Shown here: positions 35,774 to 42,985 of the stretch, piece after piece
How the letters are laid out: each line of letters starts with the position of its first letter
How positions within the stretch are numbered: the first letter of the stretch is position 1
Origin: Massilia violaceinigra
Lineage (GTDB): Bacteria; Pseudomonadota; Gammaproteobacteria; Burkholderiales; Burkholderiaceae_D
Length of the DNA stretch: 64,000 nucleotides
NCBI RefSeq assembly: GCF_002752675.1
Contig: NZ_CP024608.1
Location: 5,146,001-5,210,000 of the forward strand
Direction: 5' to 3'
Position numbers and translations under genes: made by a program
The notes under the pieces: generated by a model
What the model saw: only the letters and a program-made list of their open reading frames with translations
What the model was told of the DNA's origin: nothing
Databases searched by the model: none

Positions 35774-36279
35774 TTTTTCGCTCCCAGTGCAGCCTTGATT
35801 TTGGTTTCCAGCTCTTCGCGGTCGGCCGCCTTGAAGCCGCTATGCTCGAACAGCACCTTGCCGTCCGCGCCAATGAGGACGCTGCTCGGCATGCCCTTGA
35901 TGCCGTAGCTGCGCGGGGTGGCGCCGGCCGGATCGAAGCCGATCGCAAACTTGGCCGGTGTGCCCGCCAGGAAGGCGCGCGCGTCTTCCACCTTGGCGTC
36001 GACGTTGACGCCGACAATCTGCAGGCCCTGCGCGCCGTATTTGGCCTGCATGTCGTTCATCCACGGGAACGACTGGCGGCACGGGCCGCACCACGATGCC
36101 CAGAAGTCGACATACACCACCTTGCCGGCGTATTTATCGAGTTTGACCGCGCCATCGGGCCCCGCGAGGTCGAACGCCGGAGCGGGTTTGCCCGCTTCCA
36201 GCGCGCTTGCCGGCACCGCCAGCAGCGCCAGGACGAGGGACGCGGCCAGTGCGCGGGTATTACGTTTGAAGTTGTTCAT
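35770..36279 (-). CDS. TlpA-family periplasmic thioredoxin
   Basis: 169 residues with a signal peptide (to about residue 26), then a thioredoxin domain with VVYVDFWASWCGPCRQSFPW (CGPC) and cis-Pro in GIKGMPSSVLIG. TlpA-type proteins reduce disulfides in exported targets such as apocytochromes. In this operon it lies between the JDVT-CTERM cytochrome gene (21 bases upstream) and DUF4266, and would receive electrons from DsbD. Confidence 0.93.
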   Translation of the reverse strand: MNNFKRNTRALAASLVLALLAVPASALEAGKPAPAFDLAGPDGAVKLDKYAGKVVYVDFWASWCGPCRQSFPWMNDMQAKYGAQGLQIVGVNVDAKVEDARAFLAGTPAKFAIGFDPAGATPRSYGIKGMPSSVLIGADGKVLFEHSGFKAADREELETKIKAALGAKK

Positions 36280-36300
36280 GCCGGTTCCTAAAGTGATCGG

Positions 36301-38409
36301 TCAGGACTGCGCCGGCTTGCGCCGGCGCCAGAAGAGGACGGCGGCCGCCATCAGTGCCAGCAGGGCCAGCATCGGATCGCTGCCGCCGCGTACGGACGAA
36401 CAGCCGCCGCCGCCCTGGTTTTGTGGCTGCGGCGCGTTGGCCGGCGTGGCCGCGGCCTGTCCGGCCAGTGCGATGGTCCAGCTGCCGCCGCCATCTGCCT
36501 GCAGCACGACGCTGCCGTTGCTGGCGCCCGCCGTGGCCGGGGTGTAGCCGATCACCAAGTCGCACGACGCTCCCGGTTGCAACGCAAACGGCAGGGCCGG
36601 GCAGCCGCTGGCGTCAGTCACGCGCGCGAATGGCCCGCTGAAGTTCGCCGCCGACAGGTTGATGGCCGCGGTGCCGGCATTACTGAGCGTGAAGCGTTTC
36701 GATCCCGTACTGGCGCCGAAGTCGAACGATTGCGGAGCCAGCGTGAGCGCCGGCGCCGCGGCGATGGCGGTGCCGGTGCCGGTGAGCGGCAGCGAAAACT
36801 GCGTGCCGCCGTCGGTGACCAGCAGCAGGTTGGCGCTGCGCGCGCCCGGTGCGCCCGGCTTGAAGCTGGTGTCGATGGTGCAGCTGCCGGCGGGGCTGAG
36901 CGTGCCGTTGACGGCACACGAGCCGCCGAGGACGAAGTCGCCGCTATTGGCGCCATCGATCACCAGCGTCGCGATCTTGAGCGCCGCGGTGCCGGGATTG
37001 CGCAGCACCGTCGTGTGCGGCGCTGCGCTTTTACCGACCTGGATCTCGCCGAAGCCGATGGGACCGGCGTCCGACAGGGTTGGCTTGGCGACAGCGGCGG
37101 TGGTGCCGGCGCCGCTGACGGCCACCTGCACCGAACCGCCATTGAAGCTGGCCACCAGCGTGGCCGCCACCGCGCCTTCAGCCGTCGCCGCGAACACCAG
37201 CGGCACGCTGCACGTGGCGCCCGGCGCCAGCGCAGTGCCGCAGTGAGTGCCCGGCGCCACGCTGATGGCGGAGGACCCATTGACGGCGATCGAAGAGAAT
37301 GTGAGTGCCACGTTGCCGGTATTGGTCAGCGTGACGTTCTGCGTTGCACCGGCCGCGCCGATGGTCTGGCTGCCGAAAGCGAGCACGCTCGGCGTGGCGC
37401 TTGCCGCCGCCGCCGCGCTGGCGCCGCTGCCGGCCAGGCCGATGGTGACGTTGCCGTTGGCGGCATTCGACACCAGGTTCAGATTGCCCGAGAACGCGCC
37501 GTTGGCGGTGGGCTGCGCCCGTACCGTCAGCGCGCAGCTGGCGCCGTTCGCAAGCGGTTTGTTCACCGCGCAGTCGCCGCCCAGCGTGAAGGTGGCGCCA
37601 TTGGCGCCCGCCAGCGTGATGGCGCTCAGGGTCAGCGCGGTCTGGCCGCTGTTACTGACCGTGATGCTTTGGGGCGCGGACGCCACGTTGGTGGCCAGCG
37701 CGCCGAAATTGACGCTGGTGGCCGACACGCCGATGGTGGCCTGGGGCGATGCGCTGCCGGTGCCGCTCAGCGCGACGCTGCTGGTGCCGCCGGTGCCGTT
37801 GTGGGCCACCGCCAGAGTGGCGCTGCGCACGCCGGCAGTACCCGGCTTGAAGCTGACCAGCACCGTGCAATCGGCGCCCGCGGCGACCGCGCCGCCGGGG
37901 GCGCAGGTGCCGCCGGCCACGCTGAAATCGGCGGCGGCGGCGCCGGTCACGCCGATGGTGTCGATATTGAGCGCCCCGGAACCGGTGTTGGCCAGGGTGG
38001 CGCTCAGGGAGCTGCTGGTCTGGCCAAGAACGGTGCCGCTGAAGGTGAGACTGGACGGATTCAGGCTCGCCACCGGCGCTGCGATCACGTCCGGGTTGCC
38101 GATAAAGGCCGCCAGGTCGGCCAGGTCGACGGCGCTCAATTTGCCGGCGTAGATATTGCCCATGCCGCCCTTGTTGGCGGCAATCGCGGCGCTGATGGCG
38201 GCCGGATTATCGGCTGCGCTCAGGATCTTGCTGACGTTCGCTGCCGGCGAGGCGCTGTGGCAGCGGGCGCAGGCCGCGCCGCCGCTCGGCGGACCGTTCA
38301 GGTACAGGCTTTTGCCGTGCACGGCATCAGCCGCGTGGGCCTGGCCCATGGCCATCAGTGCGCACAGTCCGGCCCCGAGGCCGGATTGGTTCAGTCGAAA
38401 TCCCGTCAT
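36301..38409 (-). CDS. JDVT-CTERM protein with cytochrome c and choice-of-anchor D domains
   Basis: 702 residues from ATG 38409. A signal peptide is followed by a cytochrome c domain with heme motif CARCH (47-51) and a distal Met (GGMGNIYAG). Five choice-of-anchor-D/Ig-like repeats follow (FSGTVLGQTSSSLSATLANTG, FGSQTIGAAGATQNVTLTNT and similar). The C-terminus has GGGGC at about 666-670, then DPMLALLALMAAAVLFW and RRR: a JDVT-CTERM sorting tag. The adjacent upstream gene is the matching glutamic protease. The protein is thus a surface-sorted, heme-bearing adhesin-like molecule; electron transfer is a plausible but unproven role. Confidence 0.88.
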   Translation of the reverse strand: MTGFRLNQSGLGAGLCALMAMGQAHAADAVHGKSLYLNGPPSGGAACARCHSASPAANVSKILSAADNPAAISAAIAANKGGMGNIYAGKLSAVDLADLAAFIGNPDVIAAPVASLNPSSLTFSGTVLGQTSSSLSATLANTGSGALNIDTIGVTGAAAADFSVAGGTCAPGGAVAAGADCTVLVSFKPGTAGVRSATLAVAHNGTGGTSSVALSGTGSASPQATIGVSATSVNFGALATNVASAPQSITVSNSGQTALTLSAITLAGANGATFTLGGDCAVNKPLANGASCALTVRAQPTANGAFSGNLNLVSNAANGNVTIGLAGSGASAAAAASATPSVLAFGSQTIGAAGATQNVTLTNTGNVALTFSSIAVNGSSAISVAPGTHCGTALAPGATCSVPLVFAATAEGAVAATLVASFNGGSVQVAVSGAGTTAAVAKPTLSDAGPIGFGEIQVGKSAAPHTTVLRNPGTAALKIATLVIDGANSGDFVLGGSCAVNGTLSPAGSCTIDTSFKPGAPGARSANLLLVTDGGTQFSLPLTGTGTAIAAAPALTLAPQSFDFGASTGSKRFTLSNAGTAAINLSAANFSGPFARVTDASGCPALPFALQPGASCDLVIGYTPATAGASNGSVVLQADGGGSWTIALAGQAAATPANAPQPQNQGGGGCSSVRGGSDPMLALLALMAAAVLFWRRRKPAQS

Positions 38410-38429
38410 TGCTACTCCTGGTTGATATA

Positions 38430-38780
38430 TTAATAGGTGCTGAAACTGCAAAAACTCAGTGCGAAACCGTTACACAGCGCGTGGACCAGCGCGCACAGCC
38501 GCCAGTCGCGCCAGCGACGGTAGACCAGTCCGAATGCAAGACCCGGCAATAGCACCGCGACCATCGCCTGCCAGCCCGAGGCCACATGCAGCAGGCTGAA
38601 TGCGAGCGCCGGCACGCCCAGGACCAGCGCCGCATGCAGGCGCCGGCGCATCAGCCATTCCTGCAGGCCGGCGCGCATAATCCATTCTTCCAGCAGCGGC
38701 GCGAGCAGCAGCAGGCGAAACAGGCTGGCCGCCGAGTGATCGAGCAATTGGGGGCCGCACAAAGCGGGGAGGGCGAGCAA
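38430..38780 (-). CDS. mrtJ: MrtJ-type glutamic intramembrane protease (CPBP family) of the JDVT-CTERM system
   Basis: 116 residues from a TTG at 38780 that has AAGGA 8 bases upstream; an in-frame stop lies further up, so the protein cannot be much longer. CPBP motifs are present: EEWIMR (E31, E32, R36), FSLLH (H65) and HALCN (H100, N104). The protease would cut the JDVT-CTERM tag of the neighbour encoded 20 bases downstream. It is shorter at the N-terminus than most CPBP proteins, with perhaps four membrane helices. It heads the seven-gene operon. Confidence 0.82.
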   Translation of the reverse strand: MLALPALCGPQLLDHSAASLFRLLLLAPLLEEWIMRAGLQEWLMRRRLHAALVLGVPALAFSLLHVASGWQAMVAVLLPGLAFGLVYRRWRDWRLCALVHALCNGFALSFCSFSTY

Positions 38781-38989
38781 AATGCGGATCCTTGGTCGGT
38801 CTTGGGTGGTCTTGTTGCTCGGTCAATACGAGCTCGTGCATAAAAGGTTCAATGCTTTTGCAAAATATTTTGTAAAAATAGCCACGTGTAGAATCGCTCC
38901 CAAGGCTCGAACACCATATTTTTTTCTCGGCAGCATGAACCTTTTCGCTGCGAGCAAGTATTCACCGCATAATTGGAGAAAATCGCAGG
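38781..38989. promoter_or_regulatory. Divergent promoter region mrtJ operon / ECF sigma operon
   Basis: An AT-rich stretch (38850-38960). TGAACCTTTT at 38936-38945 resembles an ECF -35 box (GAACC) with TATTCA about 17 bases on, which would allow autoregulation of the sigma gene. This is a weak match by eye. Confidence 0.4.
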
Positions 38990-39586
38990 ATGCTTAAACA
39001 ATGGAGAGCGCGGGTTGCGGGGACGCCGGCCGCGCCGGCCGGCAGCAGCGAAACGGCGTTGATTGCCCTGATCGCGGGCGGGGACCGGGACGCCTTTCAG
39101 GCCCTCTACCGGATCTACTTCGGACGGCTGGCGCGCTTTCTGGACCGGATGGTGCGCAACGGCGCGCTGATCGAGGAGATCGTCAACGACACCATGCTGG
39201 TGGTGTGGCAGAAGGCGCATACCTTCGACCATAGCTGCAAGGTGTCGACCTGGGTGTTCGCCATCGCCTACCGGCAGGGATTGAAGGCGGTGAACATGCG
39301 CGACGAGCCGGTCGAATCGAATTTTGAGCTCGAAGCGGGCGACGTGCGCCAGGAGCCGGAGCACGCCATGGCGCAGCAGCAGTTGCAGCAGGGGGTGGGC
39401 GAGGCGCTCAAGGCGCTCTCGCTCGAACAGCGGGTGGTGGTCACCCTCACTTATTACCACGACATGGGCTATCAGGAAATCGCCGAGACGATGGGTTGCC
39501 CGGTCAATACCGTGAAAACGCGGATGTTTCATGCGCGGCAGCGCCTCAGGGTGCTGCTGTCCGCACATCAGGAAGAACTCTTATGA
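38990..39586 (+). CDS. ECF sigma-70 factor
   Basis: 198 residues. Region 2 is DRDAFQALYRIYFGRLARFL and IEEIVNDTMLVVWQKAHTF; region 4 is LSLEQRVVVTLTYYHDMGYQ, then EIAETMGCPVNTVKTRMFHA. It directs RNA polymerase to alternative promoters and is held by the anti-sigma factor encoded directly downstream (ATGA overlap). The operon continues with a subtilase and a porin. Confidence 0.94.
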   Translation: MLKQWRARVAGTPAAPAGSSETALIALIAGGDRDAFQALYRIYFGRLARFLDRMVRNGALIEEIVNDTMLVVWQKAHTFDHSCKVSTWVFAIAYRQGLKAVNMRDEPVESNFELEAGDVRQEPEHAMAQQQLQQGVGEALKALSLEQRVVVTLTYYHDMGYQEIAETMGCPVNTVKTRMFHARQRLRVLLSAHQEELL

Positions 39587-40221
39587 ACCTGAACCAAGAA
39601 CCGACCAGCGCATCGCACCAGGCGATGCGCGATTTGCTGCCGTGGTTCGTCAACGGCACCCTGGACGACGCCGAGGCGGAGAGCGTGCGCGCGCACCTGC
39701 CGCACTGCGCCCAGTGCGCGGGCGAAGTGGAATGGCAGCGCCAGTTGCATGCGGTGGCGCCGGGCGAGCCGGCCGGCCTCGATCCGGAACGGGCGCTGGC
39801 GCGGCTGATGCCGCGTCTGGGCCCACAGGAGCGCGCCGCACCTGCCGCTGCCAACGGCTTGCGCGCCTGGCTGGGCGGCGGCTGGATGCCATGGGCGCTG
39901 GCGGGCCAGGGCGCGCTGATTGCGTTGATGGCTTTCCAGGTGATCGCGCCCGGCGCCAAGGGCGACGGCTACCAGGCACTGAGTAACGGCGAAAAGGCGC
40001 CGGCCGGCGCCATGGTGGTCATGTTCCGGCCCGACGCCAGCCTGCGCGACGTGCAGCGCATCCTGCATGCCAGCGGTGCGCGCGTGGTCGACGGGCCGAC
40101 CGTCACCGGCGCCTTCGTGCTCGGCGCGCCGCAAGAACGCCAGGCCGGCGCGCTGGCGGCGCTCAGGGCCGACCCTGCGGTGCAGCTGGCCGAAGCGCTC
40201 ACGCCGCGGAGCGCACCGTGA
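39583..40221 (+). CDS. Zinc-finger anti-sigma factor with I9-like C-terminal domain
   Basis: 212 residues. An N-terminal ZAS/zf-HC2 motif (H38-x3-C42-x2-C45, in AHLPHCAQCAGE) binds the sigma factor. A membrane helix lies near residues 101-126 (WALAGQGALIALMAFQVI). The periplasmic end (MVVMFRPDASLRDVQRILHA to FVLGAPQERQAGALAALRAD) resembles the propeptide/inhibitor I9 fold of subtilases. The next gene is a subtilase, which suggests direct contact between the two and protease-controlled release of sigma. That link is inference. Confidence 0.85.
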   Translation: MNLNQEPTSASHQAMRDLLPWFVNGTLDDAEAESVRAHLPHCAQCAGEVEWQRQLHAVAPGEPAGLDPERALARLMPRLGPQERAAPAAANGLRAWLGGGWMPWALAGQGALIALMAFQVIAPGAKGDGYQALSNGEKAPAGAMVVMFRPDASLRDVQRILHASGARVVDGPTVTGAFVLGAPQERQAGALAALRADPAVQLAEALTPRSAP

Positions 40222-41453
40222 TGCGTTATCTGCTGGCGGCGCTGCTGCTGATGATGACGGTGGCCTGCCGCGCCGGCGGGCAGGACGCGCCGGCGGCGCC
40301 GGCCGCGGAACAGGGCGAAACGCGCCAGATCCTCGTGATGCTGCATTTGCCGGCACCGCACTTCCGGCCCGACGTCTCCTATGGCGCCAACTATCGCGAC
40401 GACGCCGGCCGCCTGGCGCGGCGCCGCATCGCCGAAGCGCTGGCGCGCGAACATGGCCTGACCATCCTCGAAGGCTGGCCGATGCCGGCCCTGAACGTGG
40501 ATTGCTACCGCATGGCCGAACCGGCCGGCGCCGAGCCGGGCAAGATCGTCGAAGCGCTCTCGCGCGACGCCCGGGTCGACTGGGCGCAAGCGATCAACAC
40601 CTTTTCGGCGCAGGCGAACGACCCGCTGTATCCGGTGCAGCCGGCCGCGCTGCAATGGCAACTGGGCGAAGTGCGCAAGGCCGCCACCGGGCGCAAGGTG
40701 CTGGTGGCGGTGATCGACAGCGGCGTCGAGGCCGATCACCCGGATCTGGCCGGGCAGCTCGCCTTCCAGGAAAACTTCGTCGACGGCCAGCCCTATGCCG
40801 CCGAAACGCATGGCACCGGCGTGGCGGCGGTGATCGCGGCGCTGGCCGGCAATGGGGTCGGGATCGAAGGCGTGGCACCGGACGCGCGCCTGATGGCGTT
40901 GCGCGCTTGCTGGCAGATCGCCAGCGGCGCCACCCGCTGCAACAGCTTCACCCTGGCCAAGGCGCTCAACTTCGCGCTGATGCACGGCGCGCAGGTGATC
41001 AACCTGAGTTTGTCGGGGCCGGCGGACCGGTTGCTGCGCGAGCTGATCGACGTGGCCTGCGCGCGCGGCGTGCGGGTGGTGGGAGCGGTGGACGCGGCCA
41101 GTGCCGACGGCGGCTTTCCGGCGTCGCACCCCGGCGTGTTCGCGGTGGCGGCCGACAGCAGCCGGCAGCTCAGCGCACAGGTGCTGATGGCGCCCGGGCG
41201 CGATATCCCGACGGCGGCGCCGGGTGCGCGCTGGGGCATGGTCTCGGGGTCCTCCTATTCAGCGGCGCATATCTCTGGCATGATGGCCGTGCTGAGCGAG
41301 CTGCGTCCCGGGCTCACCTTGCCGCAGGTCCGCTCGAGCATCGTGCTGCAACCGGGCGGCATCAACTTTTGCGCCACCGTCACCCGCCTCACAGGAAAAT
41401 GTACATGCGTTTGCGTCGAGGTCACGCCGCCAAAAATCGTCCGCCTGCCCTGA
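40221..41453 (+). CDS. S8 family serine peptidase (subtilase), probable lipoprotein
   Basis: 410 residues. The ATG at 40221 overlaps the anti-sigma stop by one base (GTG 40218 is an alternative). A lipobox-like MMTVAC (C16) suggests lipidation. The catalytic triad is D166 (VAVIDSGVEADH), H197 (ETHGTGVAAVIAA) and S345 (SGSSYSAAHISG). A Cys-rich tail (CATVTRLTGKCTCVC) follows the catalytic domain. The protein lacks an obvious long propeptide, and the anti-sigma C-terminus may substitute for it. Confidence 0.92.
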   Translation: MRYLLAALLLMMTVACRAGGQDAPAAPAAEQGETRQILVMLHLPAPHFRPDVSYGANYRDDAGRLARRRIAEALAREHGLTILEGWPMPALNVDCYRMAEPAGAEPGKIVEALSRDARVDWAQAINTFSAQANDPLYPVQPAALQWQLGEVRKAATGRKVLVAVIDSGVEADHPDLAGQLAFQENFVDGQPYAAETHGTGVAAVIAALAGNGVGIEGVAPDARLMALRACWQIASGATRCNSFTLAKALNFALMHGAQVINLSLSGPADRLLRELIDVACARGVRVVGAVDAASADGGFPASHPGVFAVAADSSRQLSAQVLMAPGRDIPTAAPGARWGMVSGSSYSAAHISGMMAVLSELRPGLTLPQVRSSIVLQPGGINFCATVTRLTGKCTCVCVEVTPPKIVRLP

Positions 41454-41474
41454 ACCACGCCGCTGTGCGCGGGG

Positions 41475-42173
41475 GTGTCGTTGCGTAGATGGCGTCTGGC
41501 GCTCGCGCTTGCGTGCTGCGTGGCTGGCGCCGACGCGTGCGCCCAGGCCAGCGGCAGCATGTCGGTCGTCTCCGATTATTATTACCGCGGCGTCGGCTAC
41601 AGCAAGGGCGACCCGGTCCCCCAGTTCAATCTCTCGTTCGACACGCGCAGCGGCTGGTATGCGGGCATGTTCGCATCCATGCTCAAGATGAGCGGCACGT
41701 CGCGCGGGCTGTACGCGATCGGCTACGCCGGCTATGCGCGGCGGATGGCGGCCGGCGGCTCGTGGGAAGCCGGCGGGACTAACCACACCTTCTCCACCAT
41801 GTCGGCCCTGAACTACCGCGAAGTGTACGTGGGGCTGGGCAGCGACCGCCTAAGCGGCCGCGTGTCGTATTCGCCCGGCTACATGGGCACGGCGATGCGC
41901 ACTGTGTACAGCGAAGTCAATGGCGGCCTGGCCTTGAGCGACGATGTGGGCCTGTTCGCGCGCGTCGGCTATTTGCGCGCGGTGTCGGCGGTGCCGCGCT
42001 ACACCTCCGGCACGCGGCTCGATGGGCGCATCGGCATCGGCGTGAGCATCGAGGCGTGGAAACTGCAGGCGGCGTGGGATGCGCTGCATGCGGAGCAGGG
42101 CACCTACGCCAGAACGGGCGGCAGCATCCGCTCGCGCAATGGGCTGGTGCTCACCGTCACCCGCTCCTTCTAG
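41475..42173 (+). CDS. TorF-type putative porin
   Basis: 232 residues with a signal peptide (cleaved near ACA-QASG). SMSVVSDYYYRGVGYSKGDP and QFNLSFDTRSGWYAGMFAS are the signature of the TorF/Gcw_chp outer-membrane family; the end is TVTRSF with the terminal Phe. It begins with GTG 41475, 21 bases after the subtilase, and is the last gene of the ECF operon. A terminator follows at 42195-42224. Confidence 0.88.
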   Translation: MSLRRWRLALALACCVAGADACAQASGSMSVVSDYYYRGVGYSKGDPVPQFNLSFDTRSGWYAGMFASMLKMSGTSRGLYAIGYAGYARRMAAGGSWEAGGTNHTFSTMSALNYREVYVGLGSDRLSGRVSYSPGYMGTAMRTVYSEVNGGLALSDDVGLFARVGYLRAVSAVPRYTSGTRLDGRIGIGVSIEAWKLQAAWDALHAEQGTYARTGGSIRSRNGLVLTVTRSF

Positions 42174-42194
42174 AGCGGCGCTTCATAAAAGAAA

Positions 42195-42224
42195 AAGGGC
42201 CCGGGGATTTCTCCCCGGACCCTT
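42195..42224. terminator. Bidirectional terminator between porin and tRNA-Arg copy 1
   Basis: AAGGG.CCGGGGA/TCCCCGG.CCCTT stem with a 4-base loop, A-run on the left. It serves the plus-strand porin operon and the minus-strand tRNA. Confidence 0.8.
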
Positions 42225-42240
42225 CGTCCTTACGAATTTC

Positions 42241-42317
42241 TGGTGCGGCTGGCAGGAATTGAACCCACGACCCCTTGGTTCGTAGCCAAGTACTCTATCC
42301 AGCTGAGCTACAGCCGC
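42241..42317 (-). tRNA. tRNA-Arg(ACG), copy 1
   Basis: 77 bases including encoded CCA. The anticodon stem is CTTGG-CTACGAA-CCAAG, anticodon ACG. Its promoter is TTGGCA (42351-42356) and TATAAT (42328-42333) with exactly 17 bases between. Confidence 0.97.
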
Positions 42318-42327
42318 AGAAGCAAAG

Positions 42328-42356
42328 ATTATAGCAGCGCATTTTTAGTTTGCCAA
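42328..42356 (-). promoter_or_regulatory. Promoter of tRNA-Arg copy 1
   Basis: On the minus strand, TTGGCA - 17 bases - TATAAT, starting 10 bases above the tRNA. Confidence 0.8.
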
Positions 42357-42410
42357 ATCTTCCTGCGTAGATAGCGGTAAACAGCCGAATAAAGAAATAG
42401 CGTCACAAAG

Positions 42411-42443
42411 AAAAAGGGCCTGTAAATTTCTTTACAGGCCCTT
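42411..42443 (-). terminator. Terminator of tRNA-Arg copy 2
   Basis: AAGGGCCTGTAAA-TTTC-TTTACAGGCCCTT, a perfect 13-bp stem with a T-rich tail on the minus strand. Confidence 0.85.
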
Positions 42444-42458
42444 CATCGTGACGAATGT

Positions 42459-42535
42459 TGGTGCGGCTGGCAGGAATTGAACCCACGACCCCTTGGTTCG
42501 TAGCCAAGTACTCTATCCAGCTGAGCTACAGCCGC
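42459..42535 (-). tRNA. tRNA-Arg(ACG), copy 2
   Basis: 77 bases, identical in sequence to copy 1, with its own terminator and promoter (-10 at 42546-42551, -35 at 42569-42574, 17-base spacing). Confidence 0.97.
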
Positions 42536-42545
42536 GTAAGCAAAT

Positions 42546-42574
42546 ATTATAGCAGCGCATTTTTGATTTGCCAA
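42546..42574 (-). promoter_or_regulatory. Promoter of tRNA-Arg copy 2
   Basis: Same TTGGCA - 17 - TATAAT arrangement as copy 1. Confidence 0.8.
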
Positions 42575-42630
42575 ATCTTCCTGACTATGTTGCGGGCAAT
42601 AGCCGAATAAAAAAAGGCTCCACAAAGAGA

Positions 42631-42660
42631 AAGGGCCTGCAAATTTCTTTGCAGGCCCTT
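42631..42660 (-). terminator. Terminator of tRNA-Arg copy 3
   Basis: AAGGGCCTGCAAA-TTTC-TTTGCAGGCCCTT, the same hairpin as copy 2 with a compensatory A-T to G-C pair change. Confidence 0.85.
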
Positions 42661-42675
42661 CATCGTGACGAATTT

Positions 42676-42752
42676 TGGTGCGGCTGGCAGGAATTGAACC
42701 CACGACCCCTTGGTTCGTAGCCAAGTACTCTATCCAACTGAGCTACAGCCGC
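42676..42752 (-). tRNA. tRNA-Arg(ACG), copy 3
   Basis: 77 bases, one base different from copies 1 and 2 in the D arm (CAGTTGG against CAGCTGG). It is first in the direction of transcription. TATAAT is present at 42763-42768 but the -35 is TTCCGA, weaker than in the other two. Confidence 0.97.
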
Positions 42753-42985
42753 ATAAGCAAAGATTATAGCAGCTTCACCTTGCTTTCGGAACCCTCGATT
42801 TACTGGTTCGTTCTCCCGGTGCTTCCACTACTCTTCAGAACGCTTGTATTTCCGAAGAAGGCGCTATTGTAGGGGCGCCTGCCTTGTTTGTCCAGAGGGG
42901 AAACATAAAGAGGACAACAGCAAGTAATTGTCGTACCCGGCCGGGCATCTGTTAGATTACTCCTATTGCTGCGTGGAATGCACGA

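Noticed and set aside
42443..42872. Short open frames beginning MATNQGVVGS and MVRLAGIEPTT over the tRNA cluster
   Set aside because: These are translations of the tRNA-Arg genes and their surroundings, a well-known false annotation.
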